From assembly GCF_001047075.2 (NCBI RefSeq), contig NZ_DF967986.1:142445-206444 (forward strand): 64,000 nucleotides of DNA, given 5' to 3'. The position numbers and the translations under genes are program-made. Within the stretch, counting starts at the first letter, position 1. Each line of letters starts with the position of its first letter. Positions 1-8,400 of the stretch are shown here, piece after piece. This DNA is from Fructobacillus ficulneus (lineage in GTDB: Bacteria > Bacillota > Bacilli > Lactobacillales > Lactobacillaceae). Under the pieces are notes generated by a model. That model searched no databases and was not told the DNA's origin. It saw only the letters and a list, made by a program, of their open reading frames with translations.

Positions 1-618
1 AAAATTAACAGTCGGATTAGCTTGTGCTGAAGTATCAGCAGTGAAGTAATTTAACTTATGGTGATTTGTCATTGATGCCACTAAAGAGCTTGGGAATGAC
101 ACAACTTTGTTATTAAAGCTTTGAACGGCATTGTTATAGACCTTGCGCTCGTAGGTTACGCGATTATTGACCCCTTCGAGTTGAACCATTAATGTTTGAA
201 TTTGATCAGATGACTTTAAATCAGGATAGTTTTCGTTAATCGTTGAAACCATCAAATTGAAAGCCTTATCTTGGCTTTGCATTGCAGCCGTTTTTTGATC
301 TTGATCATTAGCATTGGCATAGCTTTGCTTGGCCTGGTTGTACTGAGTTCGCGCGTCGGCAATTTTACCGTAGATGGCTGATTCTTGTCCTTGAGCACCC
401 TTAACGGCATTGACTAAGTTGGGAATTAAATCCGCACGGTTTTGCAAAGCTGTTTGAATGCCACCGGTAGCAGCATCAACATCTTGCTCTTTGCGTGAAA
501 GGCCATTGGCAGAAGAAATGAAGCCAGCAACTAAAATAATTAGGACGAGGGCAATGGCTCCGCTCACTTGCCAAGCTCGTTTTTTATAAAAGGGAATTGG
601 TTCGTTGATAATTGTCAT
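1..618 (-). CDS. lemA: LemA family protein (3' end outside window)
   Basis: The reading frame starts at the ATG complementary to 616-618 and runs off the left edge, leaving 206 codons. The product begins with a short basic segment and one hydrophobic helix (about residues 15-35), then a long helical region with the LemA-type stretches DLIPNLVNAVKGAQGQE and NENYPDLKSSDQI. LemA proteins are membrane-anchored helical-bundle proteins of unknown exact role. They are often encoded beside TPM-domain proteins, as here (the TPM gene lies 66 bp upstream on the same strand). Family assignment is firm, function is not known. Confidence 0.85.
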   Translation of the reverse strand, partial: MTIINEPIPFYKKRAWQVSGAIALVLIILVAGFISSANGLSRKEQDVDAATGGIQTALQNRADLIPNLVNAVKGAQGQESAIYGKIADARTQYNQAKQSYANANDQDQKTAAMQSQDKAFNLMVSTINENYPDLKSSDQIQTLMVQLEGVNNRVTYERKVYNNAVQSFNNKVVSFPSSLVASMTNHHKLNYFTADTSAQANPTVNF

Positions 619-684
619 TGTGGTTATCCTTTACTATTAGTAATGCTATTCTAACGGGAAATTACTGGTCTGACAAGGTAAGTC

Positions 685-1605
685 TTAGAAATCGGACCCA
701 CCACCACCAAAGTCACCGCCGCCACCAAAGTCGTCACCACCAAAATCATCACCGCTAAAATCGGACCCGCCGAAGTCACCGCCACCGAAATCATCATGGT
801 CATAATAATCATTGTCGTGGTAACGCGGCCCTGAAAAAAGATCCGATAAAAGCCAGCCGGTGAAAAACCACCCTAAGCCAGATCCTTGGCGACGATTTTG
901 ATTTTGGTCTTGATAGGTAAAGCTGTTAGAACCGTCACCGGTTGATTCTTGGTAAGAACGGCGCTTCATTGATCGCCAGACCAGGAAGATAAACAACAAG
1001 AGAACTAACAATAAAGTACCACTGATGATGTCACTAGCCGTGCTAGAAGATTGTCCTTGCTTCTGTGCTGTCGTCGGCAAAGTTTGGGATACCTCCTTAA
1101 AGAGGCTTTGTAGCCCTTGGTTAATTTGGTTAGGGTCAGAAGACTTTAAGGCTGTTTGGTTGGCCTTTAACAATTGATAAATCTTACCATCAGGTAGGGA
1201 GGATTCCGCTCCTGTGCCAGTTACCACTCGGACGTTATTTTGCCCGTTATTTTTAGCAAAAACAATGATGACGCCGTTATCTTCACCTTTTTTACCAGCA
1301 TGCCAAACCGATCGCAGGGTCAAATCATTGGTGAAATCGCGAATGGATTGGCCATCAGTGTTATTAACTGTTAGGACAGCAACCTGTGGCTGTTCCTTCG
1401 TGTTTTTAAAATTTTGCTCTTGCTTTAAAATTAAATCCTTTGTTTGGGACGTAAGGATCTTAGCTGAGTCGGTTACCACAAAATTAGAGCTTGGTTTGAT
1501 TGTGTTGGGATTTTCAGCGTGGGCAATTTTGAAATTAATGCCTGCTGTGAAGGCAAAGAAGACAGTAATTGCGATTAAAACGGATTGAATTTTAATTTTT
1601 TTCAT
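685..1605 (-). CDS. TPM-domain (YgcG-type) membrane protein
   Basis: A 306-residue protein with an N-terminal signal peptide (hydrophobic residues about 7-28, ending near AHA). A TPM domain of about 140 residues follows, with the typical VVTDSAKILTSQ start and GKKGEDNGVIIVFAKNNGQ core. Then come a linker, one transmembrane helix (about 193-211) and a Gly/Asp/Phe-rich low-complexity tail made of repeated GGDFG units. This architecture is that of the YgcG family, exported and membrane-anchored, often paired with LemA as here. TPM domains have been linked to phosphatase or repair functions in other systems, but nothing here shows a reaction. The Gly-rich tail is usual in this family. Confidence 0.8.
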   Translation of the reverse strand: MKKIKIQSVLIAITVFFAFTAGINFKIAHAENPNTIKPSSNFVVTDSAKILTSQTKDLILKQEQNFKNTKEQPQVAVLTVNNTDGQSIRDFTNDLTLRSVWHAGKKGEDNGVIIVFAKNNGQNNVRVVTGTGAESSLPDGKIYQLLKANQTALKSSDPNQINQGLQSLFKEVSQTLPTTAQKQGQSSSTASDIISGTLLLVLLLFIFLVWRSMKRRSYQESTGDGSNSFTYQDQNQNRRQGSGLGWFFTGWLLSDLFSGPRYHDNDYYDHDDFGGGDFGGSDFSGDDFGGDDFGGGGDFGGGGSDF

Positions 1606-1667
1606 AGGGGCAATTCCTTTAAACCTCTGACCTGATGAGAGTTTCGTTGTTTATGGTGTATGGAACC

Positions 1668-2546
1668 TTAGTTATTACCAGTGCTGCTTTGCTGAGAGCG
1701 GTCTAAGGTTGGCCGTTTATCACGAGAATTATTGAGGATTAATTCGTTAATTAAGTTCACTACATCAGGGTTTTCAGGAAGGTTGGAATGCTGAGCATTT
1801 TCTCCGGACACAGTGGTCTGGGTATATTTGGCAACACTCTTTTGGAAAACATACTTACCTGATAAGACAGACTGAACAGGTACGATACCATCATCGGTAT
1901 AGTCCTCGGAACCGGCTACTGAGTAGACGACTAAGTCACTTGGTAGGTTGTCAGAATTATTAATCATATCGGTCAGCATTGTTGTGCGCTTTGTTGTTGA
2001 TGTTTCTGAAAAATTAAAGGGTGAACCAAGTGTCATGAGGGTCTTAATGTGGAAGTTGGTTGAATTGTAATAATTCTCAAGGTAATGTGTCCAAATCAAT
2101 CCACCGTTAGAATGACCAACTGCTGAGAAGTTTCGGAAATAGTACTTTTTTTGTAAGCTAGTCATTACCTTGGAAAGGCTTTCGCCATCGGCCTTAATCG
2201 TTGGATAGTTATCCTGGTTTCTTTCAAAACCAACAACGATGAAGGGACGACGGTTTTCACTTGAAAGGTGACCAGAATAACTTAAGGTACCGTCTTCCTT
2301 CACTAGGACCTTTAGAACAGAATGGACGTTCTTGCCTCGTTCTTTAGCATTAATGGTAGCAAAGAGGTCATCAAAACGATTGACCGAAGCACTTGAGCCG
2401 GGAACGAAAATCACGGGATCGATTTTAGACCGTTGAATTGCTCGGTCATTATGGTGTTCAGACTGCATCCAGGAATGGGCAGAAAAAGCAGTGACAATGG
2501 TGATAAAAATGGCTAAGATGAAAATGAATTTTGAGCTTTTAGCCAT
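1668..2546 (-). CDS. Extracytoplasmic alpha/beta hydrolase, DUF915-like
   Basis: A 292-residue protein with an N-terminal signal or anchor helix (about 6-24). The alpha/beta hydrolase features are the oxyanion-hole region PVIFVPGSSAS, the nucleophile elbow GHSNGG (Ser about residue 145), an acid-containing segment DDGIVPVQS and a late His (NAQHSNLP). This pattern fits the DUF915 group of secreted or membrane-anchored serine hydrolases common in lactic acid bacteria, whose substrates are mostly unknown. Its start overlaps the 3' end of the upstream EIIC-like gene by 8 bp, so the two are translationally linked. Confidence 0.8.
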   Translation of the reverse strand: MAKSSKFIFILAIFITIVTAFSAHSWMQSEHHNDRAIQRSKIDPVIFVPGSSASVNRFDDLFATINAKERGKNVHSVLKVLVKEDGTLSYSGHLSSENRRPFIVVGFERNQDNYPTIKADGESLSKVMTSLQKKYYFRNFSAVGHSNGGLIWTHYLENYYNSTNFHIKTLMTLGSPFNFSETSTTKRTTMLTDMINNSDNLPSDLVVYSVAGSEDYTDDGIVPVQSVLSGKYVFQKSVAKYTQTTVSGENAQHSNLPENPDVVNLINELILNNSRDKRPTLDRSQQSSTGNN

Positions 2547-3759
2547 GATTTTCCTCCTGTGCTAAGAGACTTTTGACAAAGGGCCAGTAGATGCAGATTG
2601 CTCCTAATAAGACGATAAATGAAACGAGCAATGACCGCCATGGTGTTTGGCTCGCCAAGAAGCCAAGGAGTAGATGAGGTGATCCGTTGGGAACGGAGAA
2701 AACAACTGGTCGAATGAAACCAACTTTAATGGCGACACTGGCAGCTAGAGACCCCCAAAGGGAACTCAAAATCATTGGAACGAGTGTTAATGGACGGAAG
2801 AAAAGGGGCAAGCCGTATGCCATGATTTGATTATTATCAAAGAGGGTTGGGATGAGAGTCCACAAGCCAATGCGACGATTTTCTTTGTTACGAGATAACA
2901 AGAGAAGAAGAGCGAGGGCTAGCGTGGCCCCAACACCACCAATTAAGGCAGATGATGTTATAACAGAATAAATGTTTTGCGGCTGTGGTAAGGTTGCCAT
3001 AACCGATTGATATACAGAATTTAAATTAGCATTAACTTGAGCCAAATCTGTTGCGCCAGTCGTTAAATCAAGAGGAATACTGATGCCAAGAACAAATAGA
3101 ATTGGTGTTAAAACGGCTACGATGGCAAGACTATAGAAGTGAGCGAAAAAATCAGAAGAGAAAAAAGTCGTATAGGTTCCCTGTGAGAGGATGAAGGGCA
3201 TGTTAGCATGTAGGTATGTGACCGCAATACTGATAAGAGCGGCCCAAATTAGATAACCAAATCCCATGTCAGGTAAGTGATTTTTAGTTATTTTGGTTAA
3301 GCCAAGATAAGATAAGTTAACTAGGTAAGCAATTAGCAAAGCTAGACCCATATGCAATGTGAGTTGACCTTGGTTCGAGACTGTTAAAAAGGCCTGCATC
3401 AAAACCAAGCCAAAGTTTACGGTTACGGGCAACAAAGTGTCGCGGTCATTATCGAGGTGTTCACCAAGGTATTTTTTTGTCCAAATAGCCACGACAAAGG
3501 TCACAACTAAGTAATCTAAGATGTTCGTAATTCCCTGGGTCAGGAATGGAGTCCTCAACGCCTTGGAATGATAACGAAATAGAACAGTTGTGAAAAAAGC
3601 ATCTGGTGCTAAAAAGAGTTTACTAAAGAGTCGCCAATAGGTGTCAATAATCACTAGAGGTAAAACTTGTTTAAATGAAAGAAAAAGATTTTTAATTGGC
3701 GATAAAGATAGCCAAGCGTGATCTAAGCGTTGAAGTTTGTGAAAAACCTTCGTTGCCAT
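2539..3759 (-). CDS. PTS EIIC-like membrane protein, degenerate (lactose/cellobiose family)
   Basis: A 406-residue protein with about ten hydrophobic segments, resembling the lactose/cellobiose EIIC permease fold. It has the GGVGATLALAL segment and the late FDNNQIMAYGLPLFFRP segment (about 307-323). In true EIICs of this family the latter reads FN-x-NEP-x-x-FGLP and its Glu binds the sugar. Here the position is Gln311 followed by Ile312, so the NEP triplet is lost. No EIIA or EIIB gene is nearby; the downstream overlapping gene encodes a secreted hydrolase. It may have lost transport function or moved to another membrane role. The family relation is good, the function is open. Confidence 0.7.
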   Translation of the reverse strand: MATKVFHKLQRLDHAWLSLSPIKNLFLSFKQVLPLVIIDTYWRLFSKLFLAPDAFFTTVLFRYHSKALRTPFLTQGITNILDYLVVTFVVAIWTKKYLGEHLDNDRDTLLPVTVNFGLVLMQAFLTVSNQGQLTLHMGLALLIAYLVNLSYLGLTKITKNHLPDMGFGYLIWAALISIAVTYLHANMPFILSQGTYTTFFSSDFFAHFYSLAIVAVLTPILFVLGISIPLDLTTGATDLAQVNANLNSVYQSVMATLPQPQNIYSVITSSALIGGVGATLALALLLLLSRNKENRRIGLWTLIPTLFDNNQIMAYGLPLFFRPLTLVPMILSSLWGSLAASVAIKVGFIRPVVFSVPNGSPHLLLGFLASQTPWRSLLVSFIVLLGAICIYWPFVKSLLAQEENHG

Positions 3760-3778
3760 GTTAATATTCCTCCTAATA

Positions 3779-3795
3779 CTGCCGAAAACCGGCAG
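3779..3795. repeat. Inverted repeat between the divergent EIIC-like and dlt units
   Basis: A perfect 6-bp inverted repeat, CTGCCG - 5 nt - CGGCAG, lies 20 bp upstream of the EIIC-like start codon and just before the dlt -35 region. On the minus strand it would fold in the 5' leader directly upstream of the ribosome binding site. It could be an operator or a leader hairpin; it has no T-tract on either side. Confidence 0.4.
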
Positions 3796-3796
3796 A

Positions 3797-3825
3797 TTAC
3801 TGAAAAAAAGATATTGTGCTATAAT
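3797..3825 (+). promoter_or_regulatory. dlt operon promoter
   Basis: TTACTG (3797-3802), a 17-nt spacer and TATAAT (3820-3825), with an extended -10 TG at 3817-3818. It lies about 80 bp upstream of dltX and in the right direction. No other comparable promoter is seen in the intergenic region on this strand. Confidence 0.65.
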
Positions 3826-3844
3826 AGTAAAAGTGTTTTACTAT
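3824..3844. promoter_or_regulatory. Perfect 9-bp inverted repeat overlapping the dlt -10 and start site
   Basis: ATAGTAAAA - GTG - TTTTACTAT, both arms identical, starts in the last bases of the dlt -10 hexamer and covers the expected transcription start. This placement is that of a repressor operator. A 5' end hairpin in the mRNA is the alternative. Confidence 0.45.
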
Positions 3845-3906
3845 ACTCTGTTAGTAATATGCCAACAATTATAACACTAACCGAATAAATTTGGGGGCAC
3901 CACGCA

Positions 3907-4047
3907 ATGTTCAAGCGGTTCATAACCAGGCCTTGGGTAACGTTTATCGTTAAAACCTTGGTCTACTTTTTAATCATTTTAGCCTTGATTTATCTGTACG
4001 GCTATTCCGGGGTAACCGGAGGCCACTTCATTTATAACGAATTCTAA
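3907..4047 (+). CDS. dltX: DltX, small membrane protein of the dlt operon
   Basis: A 46-codon gene beginning MFKRFITRPW and ending FIYNEF, the hallmark C-terminus of DltX (DUF3687). It has one transmembrane helix (about residues 12-32) and lies immediately upstream of dltA, 18 bp away, as in other Firmicutes. DltX is needed for D-alanylation of teichoic acids, and its conserved C-terminal peptide is thought to work in D-Ala transfer with DltB, DltC and DltD. At this length it is easily missed by gene finders. Its length, the C-terminal motif and its position make the call secure. Confidence 0.93.
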   Translation: MFKRFITRPWVTFIVKTLVYFLIILALIYLYGYSGVTGGHFIYNEF

Positions 4048-4065
4048 TATAAGAGGAAGCGACAA

Positions 4066-5595
4066 ATGATTGACAACATTATTACTTATATCGATAACTA
4101 CGCAGCACAAAATCCCGATAAGTTAGCCTATGATGAGATGGGTAAGCTTAATACTTACGGTGATTTAAAAACCTATTCCGATTCATTGGCTGCTTTTTTG
4201 GATGAGCAAGATTTGCCCGAAAAAGCTCCAATCATGGTCTTTGGTGGTCACCAATTTGAAATGGTTGCAGCCTTTATGGGGGCTTTGAAGTCCGGTCACG
4301 CCTATGTGCCAGTTGATAAGGACTCAGCCAAGGATCGAATTGACAATATTCTAGAAATTGGTCAACCAGCAGCGGTGATTGCTTTAGATGAATTGCCAAT
4401 GGCAATTGATTCAGTTCCCGTTTTCCAGGGAGCTGAATTAGACCAAATTTTTAAGGCCAATCGTTCTTACGAAATGACCCATGCGGTTGAAGGTGACGAT
4501 AATTACTACATTATCTTTACTTCTGGAACAACTGGAAAGCCTAAGGGTGTCCAAATCTCACATAACAATGCCCTTTCATATTTGAACTGGTATTACTCTG
4601 ATGACTTTAAGTTGGAAGAAAATCAAAACGTTTTGGCCCAAGTCCCTTACTCATTTGATGTTTCCGTAATGGCTTGGGGTGGTGCACTGTTGTCTGGTGG
4701 GGTGATGAAAGCCTTACCAAAGGTAGTAGCCGATGACTTTAAGCAGTTGTTTGCCGCTTTGCCAACCTTTGATTTGAACTTGTGGGTTTCAACGCCATCA
4801 TTTGCAAACGTGGCATTGCTAAGTCCTGATTTTACAGGTGAAAATTATCCTAACCTTAAAAAGTTTGTTTTCTGTGGAGAAGTTTTGACTTCAACAACTT
4901 CAAAGAAGTTGCGCGAACGCTTCCCTAATGCAGAAATTTACAACACTTATGGTCCAACCGAAGCGACAGTTGCCGTTTCTGGTTTGCAAATCACCGACGA
5001 AGTTTTGGCTAAGTACGATAAGCTTCCAATCGGTTACATGAAGGCAGATATGACTGCTACAATAATGGACCCCGATGGTTTGGCTTTGCCACAAGGCGAA
5101 GCTGGTGAATTGGTCTTGTCAGGGCCAGCCGTATCAAAGGGTTACTTGAACAATCCTGAAAAGACTGCTGCAGCCTTCTTGGATGTTGCTGGTCAACCGG
5201 GTTACCGAACAGGTGACTTAGGCTTCATGGATGAAGACGGTCTTTTGCACTACAAGGGTCGTGCCGACTTCCAAATTAAGCTTCATGGTTTCCGAATCGA
5301 ATTGGAAGAAGTTGCTCAACACTTGCAACAATCACAATGGGTCGAACAAGCTGCGGCTGTTCCACGTTATGATGCCGATGGTGAAGTGAAGCAAATGTTG
5401 GCTATCGTTGTGCCAAAAGAAAATGATTTTGAAAAGCCAATGGACTTAACGAATGCCATTAAGGCCGACTTAAAGGACATTATCATGGATTACATGATGC
5501 CATCACGATTTATTTATCGTGATGCAATGCCTTTGACGCCAAATGGGAAAGTCAACCTCAAGGGCTTGATTGCTGAGGTGAACGGTAATGCCTAA
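4066..5595 (+). CDS. dltA: D-alanine--[D-alanyl carrier protein] ligase
   Basis: A 509-residue adenylate-forming enzyme. The P-loop-like core TSGTTGKPKG (about 152-161), the NTYGPTEATVA motif, GYRTGDLG and the late lysine in NGKVNLKG are all present. DltA activates D-Ala with ATP and loads it on the phosphopantetheine of DltC in the cytoplasm, the first step of D-alanylation of (lipo)teichoic acids. The start has a clear Shine-Dalgarno site (AGAGGAAG). The gene overlaps dltB by 8 bp, consistent with translational coupling. Confidence 0.97.
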   Translation: MIDNIITYIDNYAAQNPDKLAYDEMGKLNTYGDLKTYSDSLAAFLDEQDLPEKAPIMVFGGHQFEMVAAFMGALKSGHAYVPVDKDSAKDRIDNILEIGQPAAVIALDELPMAIDSVPVFQGAELDQIFKANRSYEMTHAVEGDDNYYIIFTSGTTGKPKGVQISHNNALSYLNWYYSDDFKLEENQNVLAQVPYSFDVSVMAWGGALLSGGVMKALPKVVADDFKQLFAALPTFDLNLWVSTPSFANVALLSPDFTGENYPNLKKFVFCGEVLTSTTSKKLRERFPNAEIYNTYGPTEATVAVSGLQITDEVLAKYDKLPIGYMKADMTATIMDPDGLALPQGEAGELVLSGPAVSKGYLNNPEKTAAAFLDVAGQPGYRTGDLGFMDEDGLLHYKGRADFQIKLHGFRIELEEVAQHLQQSQWVEQAAAVPRYDADGEVKQMLAIVVPKENDFEKPMDLTNAIKADLKDIIMDYMMPSRFIYRDAMPLTPNGKVNLKGLIAEVNGNA

Positions 5596-6799
5596 TCTCC
5601 AACCATATGCTGATCCAACTTATTTTATCTACCTGTTGGTTGCTTTGGTGCCGTTAGCGATTGGTTTGTACTTTGGGAAGCGAATCGTTTGGTATGAAAT
5701 TTTAGTTTCATTAGCATTTATCTTTTTAATTTTTGATACTGGTCACTATGTTAAACAGGGAATTGCCATTCTGGTTTACAGTATTTGGCAATTCTTGTTA
5801 GTTTCTGGATATTCAGCTTATCGTAAAAAAGCCAATGCGGCTTGGGTCTTTTATTTGATGGTGATTTTGTCCATCTTACCAATTACGATGGTTCGCCTTG
5901 GTGCAATTGGAATTTACAAACCAGAATTCACATTGCTTGGCTTCCTGGGAATTTCTTATTTGACCTTCCGGTCAACGGGAATGATTATTGAGACTCGTGA
6001 TGGTGCCATTAAAGAATTTAAACCAGTTATGTTCTTGCGGTTTATGCTCTTTATGCCAACGTTGTCATCAGGTCCAATTGATCGTTATACTCGATTTGCT
6101 AAAGATGCTAGTTCTGTCCCAGAACGAGCTAAATACTTAGACTTATTGAACCAAGCTGTCAAATCTTTGTTCCTAGGTTTTGTTTACAAGTTCATCTTGT
6201 CTTACTACTTTGGTCAAATTATTTACCCATTCTTCCAACATTTGGCACTCAATGATAATCATCACGGCTTTTCTTGGTGGTTGATTGGGGTTGCCTACTC
6301 ATATGGAATGTATTTGTTCTTTGACTTTGCGGGTTACTCACGTTTTGCCTTAGCGACATCGTACATTATGGGAATTGATTCACCAATTAACTTTAACCAA
6401 CCATACAAGGCGAAAAACATTAAAGACTTCTGGAACCGTTGGCACATGTCATTGTCATTTTGGTTCCGAGACTTTGTCTTTATGCGCTTTGTCTTCTTGA
6501 TGTTGAAGAAGAAGTGGATTAAGAACCGTAACACAGTTTCAACTCTTGGCTATTTTGTTAACATGATGGTCATGGGGCTTTGGCACGGACTAACTTGGTA
6601 TTACATTGTCTATGCCCTGATGCATGCATCGGGAATGGCAGTCAATGATGCCTGGTTACGCTTCAAAAAGAAGCACCGTGATCAAATTCCACATAATAAA
6701 TTTACGGAATGGTTTGCCATTGTTGTGACTTTCCACTTCGTGATGCTAACATTTTTGGTTTTCTGTGGTTTCCTAGATACCTTCTGGTTCCACAGCTAA
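5588..6799 (+). CDS. dltB: D-alanyl transfer membrane protein, MBOAT family
   Basis: A 403-residue polytopic membrane protein of the MBOAT family. The segments FWNRWHMSLSFWFRDFVF and MGLWHGLTWYYIVYALMH carry the conserved Asn/His pair of the family, the His in GLWHG being the presumed catalytic one. DltB passes the D-alanyl group from DltC across the membrane toward teichoic acid. The gene is in the standard dltXABCD order, overlapping dltA by 8 bp and separated from dltC by 15 bp that hold an AAAGGAGAAA ribosome binding site. Confidence 0.96.
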   Translation: MPNLQPYADPTYFIYLLVALVPLAIGLYFGKRIVWYEILVSLAFIFLIFDTGHYVKQGIAILVYSIWQFLLVSGYSAYRKKANAAWVFYLMVILSILPITMVRLGAIGIYKPEFTLLGFLGISYLTFRSTGMIIETRDGAIKEFKPVMFLRFMLFMPTLSSGPIDRYTRFAKDASSVPERAKYLDLLNQAVKSLFLGFVYKFILSYYFGQIIYPFFQHLALNDNHHGFSWWLIGVAYSYGMYLFFDFAGYSRFALATSYIMGIDSPINFNQPYKAKNIKDFWNRWHMSLSFWFRDFVFMRFVFLMLKKKWIKNRNTVSTLGYFVNMMVMGLWHGLTWYYIVYALMHASGMAVNDAWLRFKKKHRDQIPHNKFTEWFAIVVTFHFVMLTFLVFCGFLDTFWFHS

Positions 6800-6814
6800 T
6801 AAAGGAGAAATATA

Positions 6815-7051
6815 ATGGACGTAAAAGCAGGCGTATTAGAAGTTTTGAACAATATCATTGGCGAAGACTTGTCTTCACAAATGGATGAAGATTTATTTGA
6901 CTCTGGTTTGTTGGACTCAATGGCAACAGTTGAATTGTTGTTGGATTTGGAAGGAAAGTTTGGTATTCAAGCTCCTGTTTCAGAATTCAACCGTGAAGAC
7001 TGGAACACAGCTAACAAAATCATCGCTAAAGTTGAATCATTGATGGGATAA
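6815..7051 (+). CDS. dltC: D-alanyl carrier protein
   Basis: A 78-residue acidic acyl-carrier-like protein. The phosphopantetheine attachment Ser is in GLLDSMATVELLLDLE (about residue 35). It carries D-Ala from DltA to DltB. AcpS, which installs the phosphopantetheine on carrier proteins, is encoded just after the operon. The ribosome binding site AAAGGAGAAA is strong, as expected for a carrier made in excess over its enzymes. Confidence 0.96.
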   Translation: MDVKAGVLEVLNNIIGEDLSSQMDEDLFDSGLLDSMATVELLLDLEGKFGIQAPVSEFNREDWNTANKIIAKVESLMG

Positions 7052-7057
7052 AACCTC

Positions 7058-8341
7058 ATGACGGATAAGAAAAAATTATGGCAGATCTTTGGTCCAGTGC
7101 TGGTGGCCCTGGCACTTGTCGGCCTGGTCTTTTTTCTGCCTTTTTCGCTGGGTAACTACAACCAGCAAGACTTAAAACAAGCATCGGTTTCATTTTCTGC
7201 AAACATCGTTAAGGGTGAGGCAGTTAAGAATGCGGCCTTTAACGATAAAAAAGTAAATTATATTCCATTCTTTGGTTCATCAGAACTTTCACGAATTGAC
7301 TCACTACACCCATCTGTTTTGGCGGAAAAGTACAAGCGTTCATACCGTCCGTTTATGTTGGGAAAAGCCGGTTCGGAAACGATGATTCATTTCTTAGATA
7401 TGCAAGAAATGCCAAAGTCTCTTAATCACAAAAAGGCTGTCTTCGTAATTTCACCACAGTGGTTTACGAAAACAGGATCAACTGCAGCTTTTTCAGTTTT
7501 CTACTCACCTTTGCAGGTGGTGGACTGGTTGTTGAATATGGATCAACCAAGTCAAACTGACCAATTCATGGCCCAGTCATTGTTGAAGCAAAGTTTGGTA
7601 CGTGATAAGCCAATGTTTAACCGGATGTTGCATAATGTCGAGGATGGCAATGGCCCAAGTAAGGCCGATAAGTCAGCTTTGCGTTTGCAACGACGAGCAT
7701 TGGTCCGTCAAGATGAACTCTTTTCAAACGTTAAGGCAGTTAATAACTATAGCCGCGTTTTGAAAGCGGCTAAGTCTTTGCCAAATCAATACAACCATCA
7801 AACGTTGGATCAATTAGGATATAACGAAGGGGCGGCTAACACTAAGTCGAACCGTTTCCACATCAAGAACTCTTTCTATAACACACGTGTTAAGGCTGAA
7901 GTGAAGTCATTGAAGAACTCTCAGGTTGACTATGATTATCGTCAGTCTGTGGAATATTCATATCTTCAAACGGTTTTGGCTAACTTTGCTAAGGAACATA
8001 CGGATGTAGAATTTGTTATTACTCCGGTTAACCAGCGCTGGGCAAAGTATACTGGCTTGTCAGATACGATGTACTACCAAGCAGTTGACAAAATTAAGTA
8101 CCAACTTCAAAGCCAAGGATTTAATAATATTGCTGACTTGTCTCACCGTGGTGGTGAACAATACTTCATGCAAGATACGATTCACCTTGGTTGGCGTGGT
8201 TGGTTGGCCCTTGATCAGTATTTGAACCCATTCTTGTCAGGTTCATACAAGGATAACGATTATACGATTAATAACCGTTTCTTGTCTGAAGATTGGCAAA
8301 ACTTCAAACCGCAGGACCAAGCACCACAAACATTTTCATAA
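7058..8341 (+). CDS. dltD: D-alanyl-lipoteichoic acid biosynthesis protein DltD
   Basis: A 427-residue protein with one N-terminal transmembrane helix (about 10-28) and a large external domain. The SGNH-type features are FFGSSELSR (Ser nucleophile), the VITPVNQRW segment and the terminal DTIHLGWRGW (Asp/His). DltD is the outer-face component of D-alanylation. It follows dltC by 6 bp, and the operon ends with a strong intrinsic terminator directly after it. Confidence 0.95.
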   Translation: MTDKKKLWQIFGPVLVALALVGLVFFLPFSLGNYNQQDLKQASVSFSANIVKGEAVKNAAFNDKKVNYIPFFGSSELSRIDSLHPSVLAEKYKRSYRPFMLGKAGSETMIHFLDMQEMPKSLNHKKAVFVISPQWFTKTGSTAAFSVFYSPLQVVDWLLNMDQPSQTDQFMAQSLLKQSLVRDKPMFNRMLHNVEDGNGPSKADKSALRLQRRALVRQDELFSNVKAVNNYSRVLKAAKSLPNQYNHQTLDQLGYNEGAANTKSNRFHIKNSFYNTRVKAEVKSLKNSQVDYDYRQSVEYSYLQTVLANFAKEHTDVEFVITPVNQRWAKYTGLSDTMYYQAVDKIKYQLQSQGFNNIADLSHRGGEQYFMQDTIHLGWRGWLALDQYLNPFLSGSYKDNDYTINNRFLSEDWQNFKPQDQAPQTFS

Positions 8342-8346
8342 GAAGT

Positions 8347-8387
8347 AACTGGTTAGCGACATTCTGTGTCGCTAACCAGTTTTTTTG
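8347..8387 (+). terminator. Intrinsic terminator of the dlt operon
   Basis: A perfect 15-bp stem AACTGGTTAGCGACA / TGTCGCTAACCAGTT with loop TTCTG, followed by a T-tract. It starts 6 bp after the dltD stop codon. Confidence 0.93.
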
Positions 8388-8394
8388 TTAAAAT
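8386..8394 (+). promoter_or_regulatory. Extended -10 promoter of acpS, implying a leaderless mRNA
   Basis: TG-T-TAAAAT at 8386-8394 places the expected +1 at 8401, the A of the acpS ATG. No Shine-Dalgarno sequence lies in the 14 bp before the ATG. The promoter sits at the tail of the dlt terminator. Confidence 0.45.
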
Positions 8395-8400
8395 AAAGCT

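Noticed and set aside
1214-1588. Plus-strand frame of 124 codons opposite the TPM-domain gene
   Set aside because: It is the antisense of a clear gene, has no ribosome binding site and no recognisable domain. Other long antisense frames inside groEL, ftsH, mfd and murT are of the same kind.
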